64,000 bases of DNA, from contig NZ_JAALAA010000008.1 of the NCBI RefSeq assembly GCF_011045035.1, positions 124,001 through 188,000 on the forward strand, given 5' to 3'. Each line of letters opens with the position of its first letter. Position 1 is the stretch's first letter. A program made the translations under genes and the position numbers. Below, piece after piece: positions 55,754 through 64,000 of the stretch. Below the pieces are notes generated by a model, which did no database searches, was not told where the DNA came from, and saw nothing but the letters and a program-made list of their open reading frames with translations. This stretch comes from Nocardioides turkmenicus (lineage in GTDB: Bacteria > Actinomycetota > Actinomycetes > Propionibacteriales > Nocardioidaceae).

Positions 55754-56491
55754 TCAGTGGCCCTGCATCTCCATCTGCCCGGCAGGGGCCGGGTCGTCGC
55801 CGAGCTCGGCGGCGGCCGAGACGGCGAGTCCGCCGAGCATGAAGGCGAAGATCACCGCCGCCAGGGCTCCGCTCGAGAACGCGGGGATGTAGCGGCGGAA
55901 GCCCTCCTGGACCGGCTCCGCGCCGTGGTACTCGTGCGTCAGCGCGTGCCCCTTGCCCCGCTGGAGCAGGTATCGGTTGACCGGGAAGGCGGCCACGAAG
56001 GCCACTGAGAGAGCGATCATCATCGCGATCCAGAACACGACGTTGACCAAGCCGGCCTCCATCGCCCCCGGGATCAGCGCCATGACCAGGTTGTCGACGA
56101 GCTCCATGGTCGCGATCGAGAGCGTGTCGGCCGCGAGCACGATGCTGAGCGCCGCACCGAGCGCGAGACCCGACTTCAGCAGCGGCAGGGTCGAGAGGGC
56201 ATAGCCGAACAGGAACGCCAGCCCGACCGCCAGGACGATCGTCCACCCGGTGCTCAGTCCGATCGCGGTGCCGATCATCAGACCGGCGATCTCGCCGATC
56301 GCACACCCGGTGAGGCAGTGGAGCGTGGCGCTGGCCGCCATCGCGTTCACGCCGGCGCCGCCGTGCGCCCCGTGGGCCCCATGGGCCCCGTGGGCGGCAT
56401 GCCCGGAGTGGTCGCCGTGACCCTCGTGCATCGCGTGCTGATGTCCGGCGTGGTCGTGCCCGGCGTGCAGGTGCTCGTCATGCGACGTCAT
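55754..56491 (-). CDS. DUF4396 membrane protein with His-rich N-terminus
   Basis: 245 residues. The first 48 residues are full of His (EHLHAGHDHAGHQHAMHEGH and more), suggesting metal binding. Then ATLHCLTGCAIGEIAGLMIG and at least five membrane segments follow; LHCLTGCAIGE is the DUF4396 hallmark. Transport or tolerance of copper is the best guess, based on the His tract, a CsoR-like operator 45-62 bases upstream and the divergent DUF6153/DUF305 genes. No biochemical function is established. Confidence 0.8.
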   Translation of the reverse strand: MTSHDEHLHAGHDHAGHQHAMHEGHGDHSGHAAHGAHGAHGAHGGAGVNAMAASATLHCLTGCAIGEIAGLMIGTAIGLSTGWTIVLAVGLAFLFGYALSTLPLLKSGLALGAALSIVLAADTLSIATMELVDNLVMALIPGAMEAGLVNVVFWIAMMIALSVAFVAAFPVNRYLLQRGKGHALTHEYHGAEPVQEGFRRYIPAFSSGALAAVIFAFMLGGLAVSAAAELGDDPAPAGQMEMQGH

Positions 56492-56534
56492 GTCGCTCCC
56501 TTGCTCGATCGTTCGTGGTGCCTACGTCTCAATT

Positions 56535-56553
56535 CATACCCCATGGGGGTATG
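56535..56553. promoter_or_regulatory. CsoR-like copper operator
   Basis: CATACCCC-ATG-GGGGTATG, perfect 8-base arms around 3 bases. It resembles the TACCC...GGGTA sites of CsoR copper repressors. It is central in the divergent promoter between the DUF4396 gene and the DUF6153-like/DUF305 genes. Confidence 0.75.
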
Positions 56554-56623
56554 TGCACGCAAGCGATATCCGACCCCGGATCCCGCTTTGTCCAACCGCC
56601 CGAGACTGCCTAGGGTGTGCGGT

Positions 56624-57085
56624 GTGTGGACGGCAGCGCGACGACGACGGCGAACGCCCCGAGCGGTCGCGCGCACCGCGCTGCTGGCAGCGGTCGTGGT
56701 CACGGTGGCCGGCCTGCTGGCCATGCATGCACTGAGCCTGCACGGCACGGGCACCGACGGCGAGCACGGCAGGCTGAGCCTGCCCGCCGCCCACGTGGAC
56801 CACGCCCACACCCTCGATCACGCCGATCACCCCGATCACGCCGACCGCGGCACAGCCGACCACACCGGACAGCCGGGCGGCGACGGGCACACGGCGACGA
56901 TGCTGTGCGCCGCGTTCCTGCTCGCGGCCGGTGTGCTGCTCCTGAGCGGGCTGTGGCGGCGTACGCCTGCCTGGTGGTTCGCCCGAGCCAGCGACCGGTC
57001 CCGGATCGACGGGACGGCGCCGTTCGTCATGCATCCCGCGAACGGCCCGCCGCCGGAGTGGGCCTTCTCCGTCATCAGGTGCTGA
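56624..57085 (+). CDS. DUF6153-like small His-rich membrane protein
   Basis: About 153 residues from GTG 56624; GTG 56615 is possible. A basic start (WTAARRRRRTPRAVARTALL) leads into TM1 (about 15-36). A His/Asp-rich extracytoplasmic stretch (HVDHAHTLDHADHPDHADRG) and a second membrane segment near ATMLCAAFLLAAGVLLLSGL follow. It resembles the DUF6153 family of Streptomyces. The His tract and the operator suggest metal handling. It lies 50 bases before the DUF305 gene, and the two are probably cotranscribed. Confidence 0.65.
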   Translation: MWTAARRRRRTPRAVARTALLAAVVVTVAGLLAMHALSLHGTGTDGEHGRLSLPAAHVDHAHTLDHADHPDHADRGTADHTGQPGGDGHTATMLCAAFLLAAGVLLLSGLWRRTPAWWFARASDRSRIDGTAPFVMHPANGPPPEWAFSVIRC

Positions 57086-57135
57086 GCGGTCCTTCACGGA
57101 CCCCGACAACAGCACACGACAAGGAGAAACAACAG

Positions 57136-57783
57136 ATGCGTACGCAACGTCCCCTCTTCCGCGCGACCTGGGCCGCAGCCGGCCTGGCCGTGCTGCTGAC
57201 GCTGTCCGCCTGCGGTGGCAGCAGCGAGGAGGCCGAGGCGCCACAGAAGCTCTCGGAGACCGAGCACAACAAGGCCGACGTCGCCTTCGCGACCGACATG
57301 ATCCAGCACCACGCCCAGGCGATGTCGATGGTCGACCTGACCATGGACCGTCCCCTCGACCCCGAGGTGCAGGAGCTGGCCGACGCGATCCGCGCGGCGC
57401 AGAGCCCCGAGATCGAGACCATGTCCGGCTGGCTCCAGGAGTGGGGCGAGGAGGTGCCCTCGACGATGCGCGACCACGTCAACGGCGGCCACGAGGGCCA
57501 TGGCGACGAGGACGAGAGCAGCATGTCCGACTCGATGGAGGGCCTGGACCACGACATGCCCGGGATGATGTCCGCCGAGGACATGGAGGCGCTGGAGAAG
57601 GCGTCCGACGCCGAGTTCCAGGACATGTGGCTGGAGATGATGATCGAGCACCACGAGGGCGCGATCGAGATGTCCGAGACCCAGCAGGACGAGGGCCGGT
57701 TCAAGCCGGCCGTCGACCTGGCCGGCACCATCATCGAGACCCAGTCGGCCGAGATCGACACGATGGAGAAGATCCTCGGCTGA
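57136..57783 (+). CDS. DUF305 lipoprotein
   Basis: 215 residues. Lipoprotein signal with lipobox LTLSAC (Cys near 26). Two DUF305 modules follow, each with an HH pair: DMIQHHAQAMSMVDL and EMMIEHHEGAIEMSETQ. Between them lies a Met/His/Asp-rich stretch (EGLDHDMPGMMSAEDMEALE). DUF305 proteins are ferritin-like-fold proteins, some of which bind copper outside the cell membrane. ATG 57136 has AAGGAG 9 bases upstream. Likely partner of the neighbouring DUF6153-like and DUF4396 proteins. Confidence 0.88.
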   Translation: MRTQRPLFRATWAAAGLAVLLTLSACGGSSEEAEAPQKLSETEHNKADVAFATDMIQHHAQAMSMVDLTMDRPLDPEVQELADAIRAAQSPEIETMSGWLQEWGEEVPSTMRDHVNGGHEGHGDEDESSMSDSMEGLDHDMPGMMSAEDMEALEKASDAEFQDMWLEMMIEHHEGAIEMSETQQDEGRFKPAVDLAGTIIETQSAEIDTMEKILG

Positions 57784-57792
57784 CGCCTGACG

Positions 57793-57821
57793 CGGGCAGG
57801 GTCGCCTGGCGGCCCTGCCCG
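57793..57821 (+). terminator. Hairpin terminator after the DUF305 gene
   Basis: CGGGCAGGG pairs with CCCTGCCCG around an 11-base loop, 10 bases after the stop. Confidence 0.75.
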
Positions 57822-57844
57822 TCCGACCGGTGTGGCCGGCCGGC

Positions 57845-59082
57845 TCAGCCCGACCGGCGAGCCACGTACGCAGCCCCGAGCAGCACCGCGACCAGCAGGA
57901 TCGTGCCGAGCGCCAGCGCCGGATATCCGGCCAGGTCGACGACGACCCCCGACAGCGCCCCCGCGCCCGCGGCGGCGACGCCCATGATCAGGTCGGCGCT
58001 GCCCTGCACGTCGGCGCGGACCTCGAGCGGGGTGTGGTCGGCGACCGAGGTGGCCGCCGCGATCATGGCGAACGACCAGCCGAGGCCGAGCAGGAAGAGC
58101 CCGGCGAAGATCCGCCCTGAGCTGCCCTGCGGCGCTGCCGCGCACAGGACCAGGGCGACCAGGAGCACCCCACCGCCGAGCGCCATCACGTCGGCCCGGC
58201 CGACGCGGTCGGCGAGCCAGCCGGCGACCGGCGCGAAGGCGAACATGCCCAGCACGTGACCGCTGATCACCAGGCCGATGACCTCCAGCCCGGCGCCGCC
58301 GTGCTCCATGTGGAGCGGGGTCATCACCATCACCGCGACCATCGTGGCGTGCGCCGCGGCCTGACCGGTGACGGCCGCCGCGAGCGCCGGCCGCTCCCGG
58401 ATCGCGGCGAGCGCCCGGCGCCAGCTCGTCCCCGTCGCCTTCTCCGCGACCGGGGCGCCCTCCCGGGCGACCAGCAGCGGGTCAGGCCGTAGGAAGACCC
58501 CGACCACGAGCGCGGCGGCGAGCATCCCGATGGACCCGATCGCGAACGGGCCGGTGAGCGCCGGGATCCCACGGCCTCGGAGAAGACCTCGGCCACCCCG
58601 GTCAGGTTGGGTCCGATCACCGCTCCGAACGTGGTCGCCCACACCACGACCGAGAGCGCCCGCGCCCGGCTCCGGGCAGGGGCCAGGTCGGTGGCCGCGT
58701 AGCGCGCCCCGTTGTTGGCCGCGGTGGTCGCGCCCAGGAGCACCGCGCCGAACAGCAGCAGCGTCATCGAGCCGACCACGCCGGCCAGCACGGCGAGCAG
58801 TCCCCCGGCCGCCCCGAGCAGGTAGCCCGCCAGCAGCCCGAAGCGGCGTCCGCGCGCATCCATCACCCGCCCCAGGACGTACGCCGCCACGGCTGCCCCG
58901 AGCACCTGGGTCGTCTGCGAGAGGCCCGCCATCGACTCCGAGCCGGACAGGTCGCGCGCCAGCAGCGAGGCGGTCGCGATGCCGATGGTGATCCCCATCG
59001 CGCCGACCGCCTGGGTGGCGACCAGGGTGAGGATGGTGCGCTTCTGGACCGCGGCCACCGCGGTCGGCGCGACGAGCGTCAC
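57845..59082 (-). pseudogene. MFS transporter gene interrupted by a frameshift
   Basis: Reads as a 12-TM major facilitator in two frames. From GTG 59082, RTILTLVATQAVGAMGITIG, LLARDLSGSESMAGL and VLGRVMDARGRRFGL (the loop 2-3 motif) continue to VAEVFSEAVG. At about 58568-58571 (a CCC run on the plus strand) the frame breaks. The other frame continues IPALTGPFAIGSIGMLAAAL to the C-terminus AYVARRSG at 57845. Restoring one G gives an intact protein of about 413 residues. A true inactivation or a base-calling error are both possible. The start overlaps the DUF3046 stop (GTGA). The substrate is unknown. Confidence 0.82.
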
Positions 59083-59273
59083 CGCTCACGCGCCGGCAGC
59101 TCCAGGGCCTTCCAGACCGCGGCCCAGACCTCCTTCGGCGGCACGCCGTCGTCCAGGGCCTCCTGGGCGGTGCGCCCGTCCAGGTCACCCATCACGAACT
59201 GGCGGGCCCACGCTCGTGCGTAGCCTTCGCCGAGCGCATCGTCCATCCGCGCCCAGAACTCCGTGTGTCTCAT
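59079..59273 (-). CDS. DUF3046 family protein
   Basis: 64 residues. MRHTEFWARMDDALGEGYAR, DLDGRTAQEALDDGVPPKEV and WAAVWKALELP match DUF3046, a small actinobacterial family normally encoded directly upstream of recA (for example Rv2738c before recA in M. tuberculosis). Here 3.6 kb of metal-related and transporter genes lie between it and recA. Function unknown. Confidence 0.85.
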   Translation of the reverse strand: MRHTEFWARMDDALGEGYARAWARQFVMGDLDGRTAQEALDDGVPPKEVWAAVWKALELPARER

Positions 59274-59298
59274 CGTCCCGAATGCTACTCAGCCTCGC

Positions 59299-60441
59299 TC
59301 AGGCGCGACGGCGGGCGAGCACATCGAGCCAGACGTCGCCGAGCCGGCCGTCGGCGTGCCCGACCTCGAGCACCTCCCAGCCGGCCTCGTCCAGCGCCGC
59401 CCGCAGCTCGGGCTCGCGCCAGTAGACGAAGAGCCGGGGCGCCTCGACGTGGCCGCGGTTGGTCCACTCCTCGCCGTCGCCCTCCTTCATCGACACGTGC
59501 AGCGCGCCGCCGGGCCGGGTGACCTCCGCGAGCCGGCCGAGCACGGTCCCGAAGTCGTCGCGGGCCACGTGCAGCAGCGTCGCCGAGGCCCAGACCGCGG
59601 CGTAGGGGACCTCGGGGTGCACCGGGTCACGGAGGTCGTCGGTCAGCGGGTCCAGGCAGGCCGCGGCGTACCCCTGCTTGCGCAGGTGGGCCACGAAACC
59701 CTCGCTGATGTCGGTGCGCCGCACCCGCACTCCCCCGGCCTCCAGGGCCTTCGCGTCGTGGCCCGGCCCGGTGCCGATCTCGAGCACGTGGTCGCCGGGC
59801 TCGAGCTCGGCCAGGAACCGGTCGAGGACCGAACGGTTCTCCTCGGAGAACGAGGTGCCCGCGACGTAGGTGGCGACGCTGGCGTCGTAGGCGGCGACGG
59901 TCGCCTGCTTGGCGGCCGAGCGTACGTCCCACAGGTGGTGGACGACGTCGTGGAGGTGGTAGCGGCCCAGCGACTCGACGCTGAACACGTCGCCGTTGGA
60001 CCGGATCCCGCGGCGGCCCCAGGCGTCCGGCGGGACCTTCTCGTAGACGGTGGCCACCGCGTCGGCGGCGTCCATCAGCTCCTCGGCCACGACCGCCGGG
60101 TCCTGGCTCGCGTAGTCGTCCTCGCGGGCGGTCGCGTCCTGGTCCCAGTTGGCGAACCGGGGCTCGTCCTCGGCCAGCATCAGCCGCAGCCGCTCGCCGA
60201 AGACGCGGTGGACGTCGCGTACGTGAGCGCCGTACTCCAGCGCCGACCACACGCCCGGCCGCGGCCGGACGCGCGCGTTCTCCGCCGCGAGGTAGATCTC
60301 CCAGTAGGTCGCGTTGTCGCGCACGATCTCCGGAAGCTGGTCGGCGGTCACGGCACCGGCGACGAAGTCACACTCCGGGCAGGGCCGGTCGAGGACCCAG
60401 GTCCAGTCCTTGGTGTCGGGCGTGATCGCGTCATAGGTCAT
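59299..60441 (-). CDS. DinB-domain and SAM methyltransferase fusion protein
   Basis: 380 residues. The N-terminal half (about 30-180) is a DinB/mycothiol-dependent-type four-helix bundle with candidate metal-binding His in LEYGAHVRDVHRVFG and YHLHDVVHHLWDV. The C-terminal half (about 205-380) is a class I methyltransferase with DHVLEIGTGPGHDAKALEAG (motif I), VRRTDISEGFV and LAEVTRPGGALHVSMKEGDG. The N-terminus also has a CPEC pair (about 20-23). Most relatives have only one of these domains. It could be a thiol S-methyltransferase or detoxification enzyme, but this is a guess. Confidence 0.82.
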   Translation of the reverse strand: MTYDAITPDTKDWTWVLDRPCPECDFVAGAVTADQLPEIVRDNATYWEIYLAAENARVRPRPGVWSALEYGAHVRDVHRVFGERLRLMLAEDEPRFANWDQDATAREDDYASQDPAVVAEELMDAADAVATVYEKVPPDAWGRRGIRSNGDVFSVESLGRYHLHDVVHHLWDVRSAAKQATVAAYDASVATYVAGTSFSEENRSVLDRFLAELEPGDHVLEIGTGPGHDAKALEAGGVRVRRTDISEGFVAHLRKQGYAAACLDPLTDDLRDPVHPEVPYAAVWASATLLHVARDDFGTVLGRLAEVTRPGGALHVSMKEGDGEEWTNRGHVEAPRLFVYWREPELRAALDEAGWEVLEVGHADGRLGDVWLDVLARRRA

Positions 60442-60451
60442 GGGTCAATCC

Positions 60452-60473
60452 TGACGGCCCGCCCGTGCCGTCA
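60452..60473 (-). terminator. Hairpin downstream of the ABC-2 operon
   Basis: TGACGGC pairs with GCCGTCA around 8 bases, 40 bases beyond the last permease stop and just ahead of the methyltransferase start. Confidence 0.5.
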
Positions 60474-60512
60474 CGAGGGAGATCCTGCCTTTGAGACGCG
60501 AGTTGCTGTCAC

Positions 60513-61325
60513 TCAGGTGAGGAGCAGGGCGTCGAGCCGGCGCCGCACGACGACGAGCCCGATCGCGCCGAACGCCAGCAGGTAGACCACCGAGACCAGT
60601 GACCCCCATGACGGCACGCCGAGGGTGAGCTCGCGGCACAGGACGACCCCGCGGTAGAGCGGCGTGAGCTCGACGATCCAGCGCAACCACTCCGGGTAGG
60701 CCGTGATCGGGAAGAAGGTGGCGCTGAACAGGAACATCGGCATCATCGCGAGAGTGATCTTCTCGAAGTCCTGCCAGGAGGTCATGTAGGTCGTCAGGGC
60801 CATGCCCACGGCCCCGAAGGCCGACCCGATCAGCAGCGCCGCGGGCACCACGAGGAGCGCCCACCAGGAGTGCACCAGGTCCATCGCGAGCATGATCACC
60901 AGGAACGCGGCGACGTAGATGCCGCTGCGCAGCTGGTTCCAGAGGATCTCGCCGACCGCGATGTCGACCGTGCGCAGCGGCGTGGCCAGCATCTGGTCGT
61001 AGAGCTTGTTGTATTTCAGCTTGAAGAAGAAGTTGAACGTCGCGTCCAGCAGCGACCCGTTCATCGCCGAGGCCGCGATCATCCCGGGCGCGACGAACTC
61101 GCGATACTCGATCGGTTCGCCGGCGTAGGTGAACCCGGTGACGATCGCGCCGACGCCGATGCCGATCGAGAACAGATAGAAGACCGGCTCCAGGAAGCCG
61201 GTGACGAACACCAGCCACGCCCGCCGGTAGACCAGGATGTTGCGCCACAGCAGCAGCCTGGCCGCCTCTCCCCCGCGCAGCGGACGGGCGACGGCGGTGC
61301 TCACCGCGGCATTCAAGATCGCCAT
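60513..61325 (-). CDS. ABC-2 type transporter permease, second subunit
   Basis: 270 residues with six membrane segments. LLLWRNILVYRRAWLVFVTG, FLEPVFYLFSIGIGVGAIV, EYREFVAPGMIAASAMNGSL and MFLFSATFFPITAYPEWLRW are typical of ABC-2 exporters of the drug/NodJ type. The start follows the previous stop after one base. The substrate is unknown. Confidence 0.87.
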   Translation of the reverse strand: MAILNAAVSTAVARPLRGGEAARLLLWRNILVYRRAWLVFVTGFLEPVFYLFSIGIGVGAIVTGFTYAGEPIEYREFVAPGMIAASAMNGSLLDATFNFFFKLKYNKLYDQMLATPLRTVDIAVGEILWNQLRSGIYVAAFLVIMLAMDLVHSWWALLVVPAALLIGSAFGAVGMALTTYMTSWQDFEKITLAMMPMFLFSATFFPITAYPEWLRWIVELTPLYRGVVLCRELTLGVPSWGSLVSVVYLLAFGAIGLVVVRRRLDALLLT

Positions 61326-61326
61326 C

Positions 61327-62156
61327 TCAGGAGACCAGCCTCTCGGCGAGCTTGCGGATGGCCAGCCACCAGCACACGGCCGCCAGGATGCCGAGGTAGG
61401 CGAGGTGGATCGCGACCGGTCCCCAGTCGAGCTCGCCGAGGGTGAGCATCCGGGTCAGGTCGACGCCGTGCCACAGGGGCGAGGCCATCGCGACCGCCTC
61501 GAGCACCGGCCCGAGGTTTCCGATCGGGAAGAACGTGCCGCTGAACAGCGTCAACGGGATCATCCCCAGCCTGAAGATCAGCGCGAAGGACTCCTCGCCC
61601 TTGATCGAGAGCGAGAACAGCATCACCGGCGTGGCGAAGGCCAGCGCCACCAGCCCCTGCACCAGCCAGGCCGCCAGCACGCCCCACACCGACTCGAAGA
61701 CCCCGAAGGCAGCCAGGACGAGCAGGAACACGCCACAGGCGAACAGCGCCCGCAGCACCACCCAGCCGAGCTGGGCCAGGACGATGTGGGACGGCGCGAG
61801 AGGCGAGGCGATCATCGAGTAGTAGATCCGCTGCCACTTGAGCATGCCCATGACGGGATAGGTGAGGTCGGCGAAGGCGATGGTCATCGCGTGCGCGGCG
61901 ACCATGCCCGGAGCCACGAACGCCAGGTAGGTCGAGGCACCCTCGAGGGTGGCCGGGTCGGCGTCGACGAACCCACCCAGCAGCACCCCCAGCGCCAGGA
62001 CGTAGAAGAAGGGGGTCACGAAGGTGGTGATCACCCCGCCCTTCCAGGTGCGCGCCAGGACCGTGAGCCAGTAGTCGCCCATCCTCAGCGCACCGGCGAC
62101 CAGGCCCGAGGGCGCGGTCGGCGCGGTGGCCGGGCCCGCGTCTGCGTAGTCGGTCA

Positions 62157-62157
<1 letters not shown>
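61327..62157 (-). CDS. ABC-2 type transporter permease, first subunit
   Basis: 276 residues with six membrane segments. WKGGVITTFVTPFFYVLALG, TYLAFVAPGMVAAHAMTIAF, RLGMIPLTLFSGTFFPIGNL and ASPLWHGVDLTRMLTLGELD parallel the other permease, so they form a heterodimer. The ATG overlaps the ATPase gene stop by one base. Confidence 0.87.
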
Positions 62158-63071
<914 letters not shown>

Positions 63072-63139
63072 CAGGTCTTCACCCACGTCGGCAAAGACTA
63101 GATGCGGGCACCGACAGTTTCGAGCGAGTTGAGCAGCGG

Positions 63140-63511
63140 CTAGGAGCCCTGCTGCTTCTGGCGCCGGTTGTAGTCGCGCATCCGCTGCGGTATGCCGACC
63201 ACCGCGGCGTCGTAGGACGGGACGCCGTGCTTGTTGGCGAACTTGTGCGCCCACTGCGCCGACGGCACCCGCCGCCGGGTCCACTCGCCGTCGTGGGCGA
63301 CCAGCAGCAGGGTCACCTCGCTGACGACCGTGCGCGGCTCGACGAATCCCTCGACTCCCCGCCGGGTCGCGACGAACTGCTCGAGATGCTTCTGGTCGGT
63401 CGAGTCCGAGGCACGCACCCTGGTGGACCCGGTATGGCTCTCGCCCGTGGGACGGCTCATCTTGCTGCGGCGTCGGAAACGATCGAACAGGCTCACGACG
63501 CAAGTGTGCAT
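63140..63511 (-). CDS. Conserved hypothetical protein
   Basis: 123 residues from the longest start; MSRPTGESHTG at 63460 is an alternative. A basic, hydrophilic start is followed by a compact domain: EGFVEPRTVVSEVTLLLVAH, DGEWTRRRVPSAQWAHKFAN and VPSYDAAVVGIPQRMRDYNR. I recognise it only as a type of small actinobacterial protein with unknown function. No signal peptide or membrane segment. Confidence 0.6.
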   Translation of the reverse strand: MHTCVVSLFDRFRRRSKMSRPTGESHTGSTRVRASDSTDQKHLEQFVATRRGVEGFVEPRTVVSEVTLLLVAHDGEWTRRRVPSAQWAHKFANKHGVPSYDAAVVGIPQRMRDYNRRQKQQGS

Positions 63512-63650
63512 CCTCGTGCCCAGCAGTGGCGCCGATAAACCTGTTGGGCGGCCACTTCGTGGTCACCTATGTTGGAGCCTTTGACCCCACTCCCCTGGTC
63601 GAACCACCCGGCCGCCGACCGAGAGCTGACGGAGAAGCGATGAGCCAGCC

Positions 63651-64000
63651 ATGCCCATAGACGACCTCGACGCGGAGCGTGCCCACCTGGACGCGTCCCG
63701 GCAGGACCTGGCCAGGATGCGTCGGCGGGTGGAGTCGCTGGACTCCTCCACCGCCGGCAACTGGGTCAGCGCCGAGATCCTCGACGCCACCCTCGCGCAC
63801 CGGCTCGAGCAGCTCGCCGACGATCCCGAGGTGCCGCTCTTCTTCGGGCGCATCGACCGGACCGCCTCGGCGGGTGGCGAGAGCTTCCACATCGGTCGGC
63901 GCCACATCTCCGACAGCGCCGGCGACCCGATGGTCGTCGACTGGCGGGCCCCGGTCAGCGTCCCGTTCTACCGGGCGTCACGGACCGAGCCGATGGGCCT
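63651..64000 (+). CDS. HelD/HelR-type RNA polymerase recycling helicase, 5' part
   Basis: Only the first 116 residues fit before the window ends. A coiled-coil-like N-terminus (DDLDAERAHLDASRQDLARM) is followed by PLFFGRIDRTASAGGESFHI, GRRHISDSAGDPMVVDWRAP and VSVPFYRASRTEP, the conserved start of HelD superfamily 1 helicase-like ATPases that displace RNA polymerase. The clear ribosome site GGAG (63631-63634) better fits another ATG at 63640 that opens only MSQPCP and a stop in a different frame. The coding start at 63651 is therefore reached either by translational coupling or because of a one-base error. Confidence 0.85.
   Translation, partial: MPIDDLDAERAHLDASRQDLARMRRRVESLDSSTAGNWVSAEILDATLAHRLEQLADDPEVPLFFGRIDRTASAGGESFHIGRRHISDSAGDPMVVDWRAPVSVPFYRASRTEPMG

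Noticed and set aside
63520..63650. Rifamycin-associated element upstream of the HelD-type gene
   Set aside because: No suitable inverted repeat was found in this stretch, so HelR-type antibiotic control is not supported here.

Overview
The window is about 64 kb of high-GC DNA that reads as the chromosome of a Nocardioides-like actinobacterium (order Propionibacteriales, inferred). It has WhiA, RbpA, the order uvrC-rapZ-yvcK-whiA-gap-pgk-tpiA-secG-rbpA, a DUF3046-recA-recX neighbourhood, frequent GTG/TTG starts and 1-4 base stop/start overlaps. No rRNA, tRNA, CRISPR array, insertion sequence or prophage was seen.

Region 1 (1-12.1 kb): the 3' end of pgl, a secreted endonuclease I and an AbiEi/DUF559-type protein, separated by a family of short palindromic repeats. 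The core minus-strand block for glycolysis, protein export and DNA repair follows. Region 2 (12.2-22.3 kb): a large secreted GH92 alpha-mannosidase divergent from a LacI regulator with two matching operator palindromes, a TTC38-like protein, a Rieske lipoprotein, and uvrA with an upstream SOS box. Region 3 (22.4-31 kb): a frameshifted metallo-beta-lactamase-fold gene, two paralogous Pro/Ser/Thr-rich surface proteins, a PopR/ClgR-like activator beside a two-gene clpP operon in which one subunit lacks the catalytic Ser and His, a DGPF/ECF42 sigma pair, map behind a Fur/Zur-like palindrome, and a DUF3263 gene between long inverted repeats. Region 4 (31-43 kb): a K+ channel, AidB-like acyl-CoA dehydrogenase, a sugar ABC importer without its ATPase, and a two-component system between two C4-dicarboxylate symporter genes that share a 649-bp identical block and a GTGAC-N4-GTCAC promoter motif.

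Region 5 (43-53.7 kb): small enzymes, glyA, and a sulfate assimilation operon (sulfite reductase, tiny zinc-ribbon protein, APS reductase, sirohydrochlorin chelatase) preceded by a 29-residue Cys-containing leader peptide. A PPK2, HipA-like kinase and DUF3037 operon follows. Region 6 (53.2-59.3 kb): a phosphoribosyltransferase, recX and recA with paired SOS boxes, and a probable copper-responsive group (DUF4396, DUF6153-like, DUF305) around a CsoR-like operator. This group and a frameshifted MFS gene sit between recA and DUF3046. Region 7 (59.3-64 kb): a DinB-methyltransferase fusion, an ABC-2 exporter operon, a small conserved protein and the 5' end of a HelD-type helicase gene.

The main candidates for follow-up are the ClpP pair with one apparently dead subunit and its PopR-type regulatory circuit, the cysteine leader peptide, the converted dicarboxylate symporter pair with a shared operator, the CsoR-boxed group inserted at the rec locus, and the DUF3263 inverted-repeat element. 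All family assignments come from reading motifs, not from searches.
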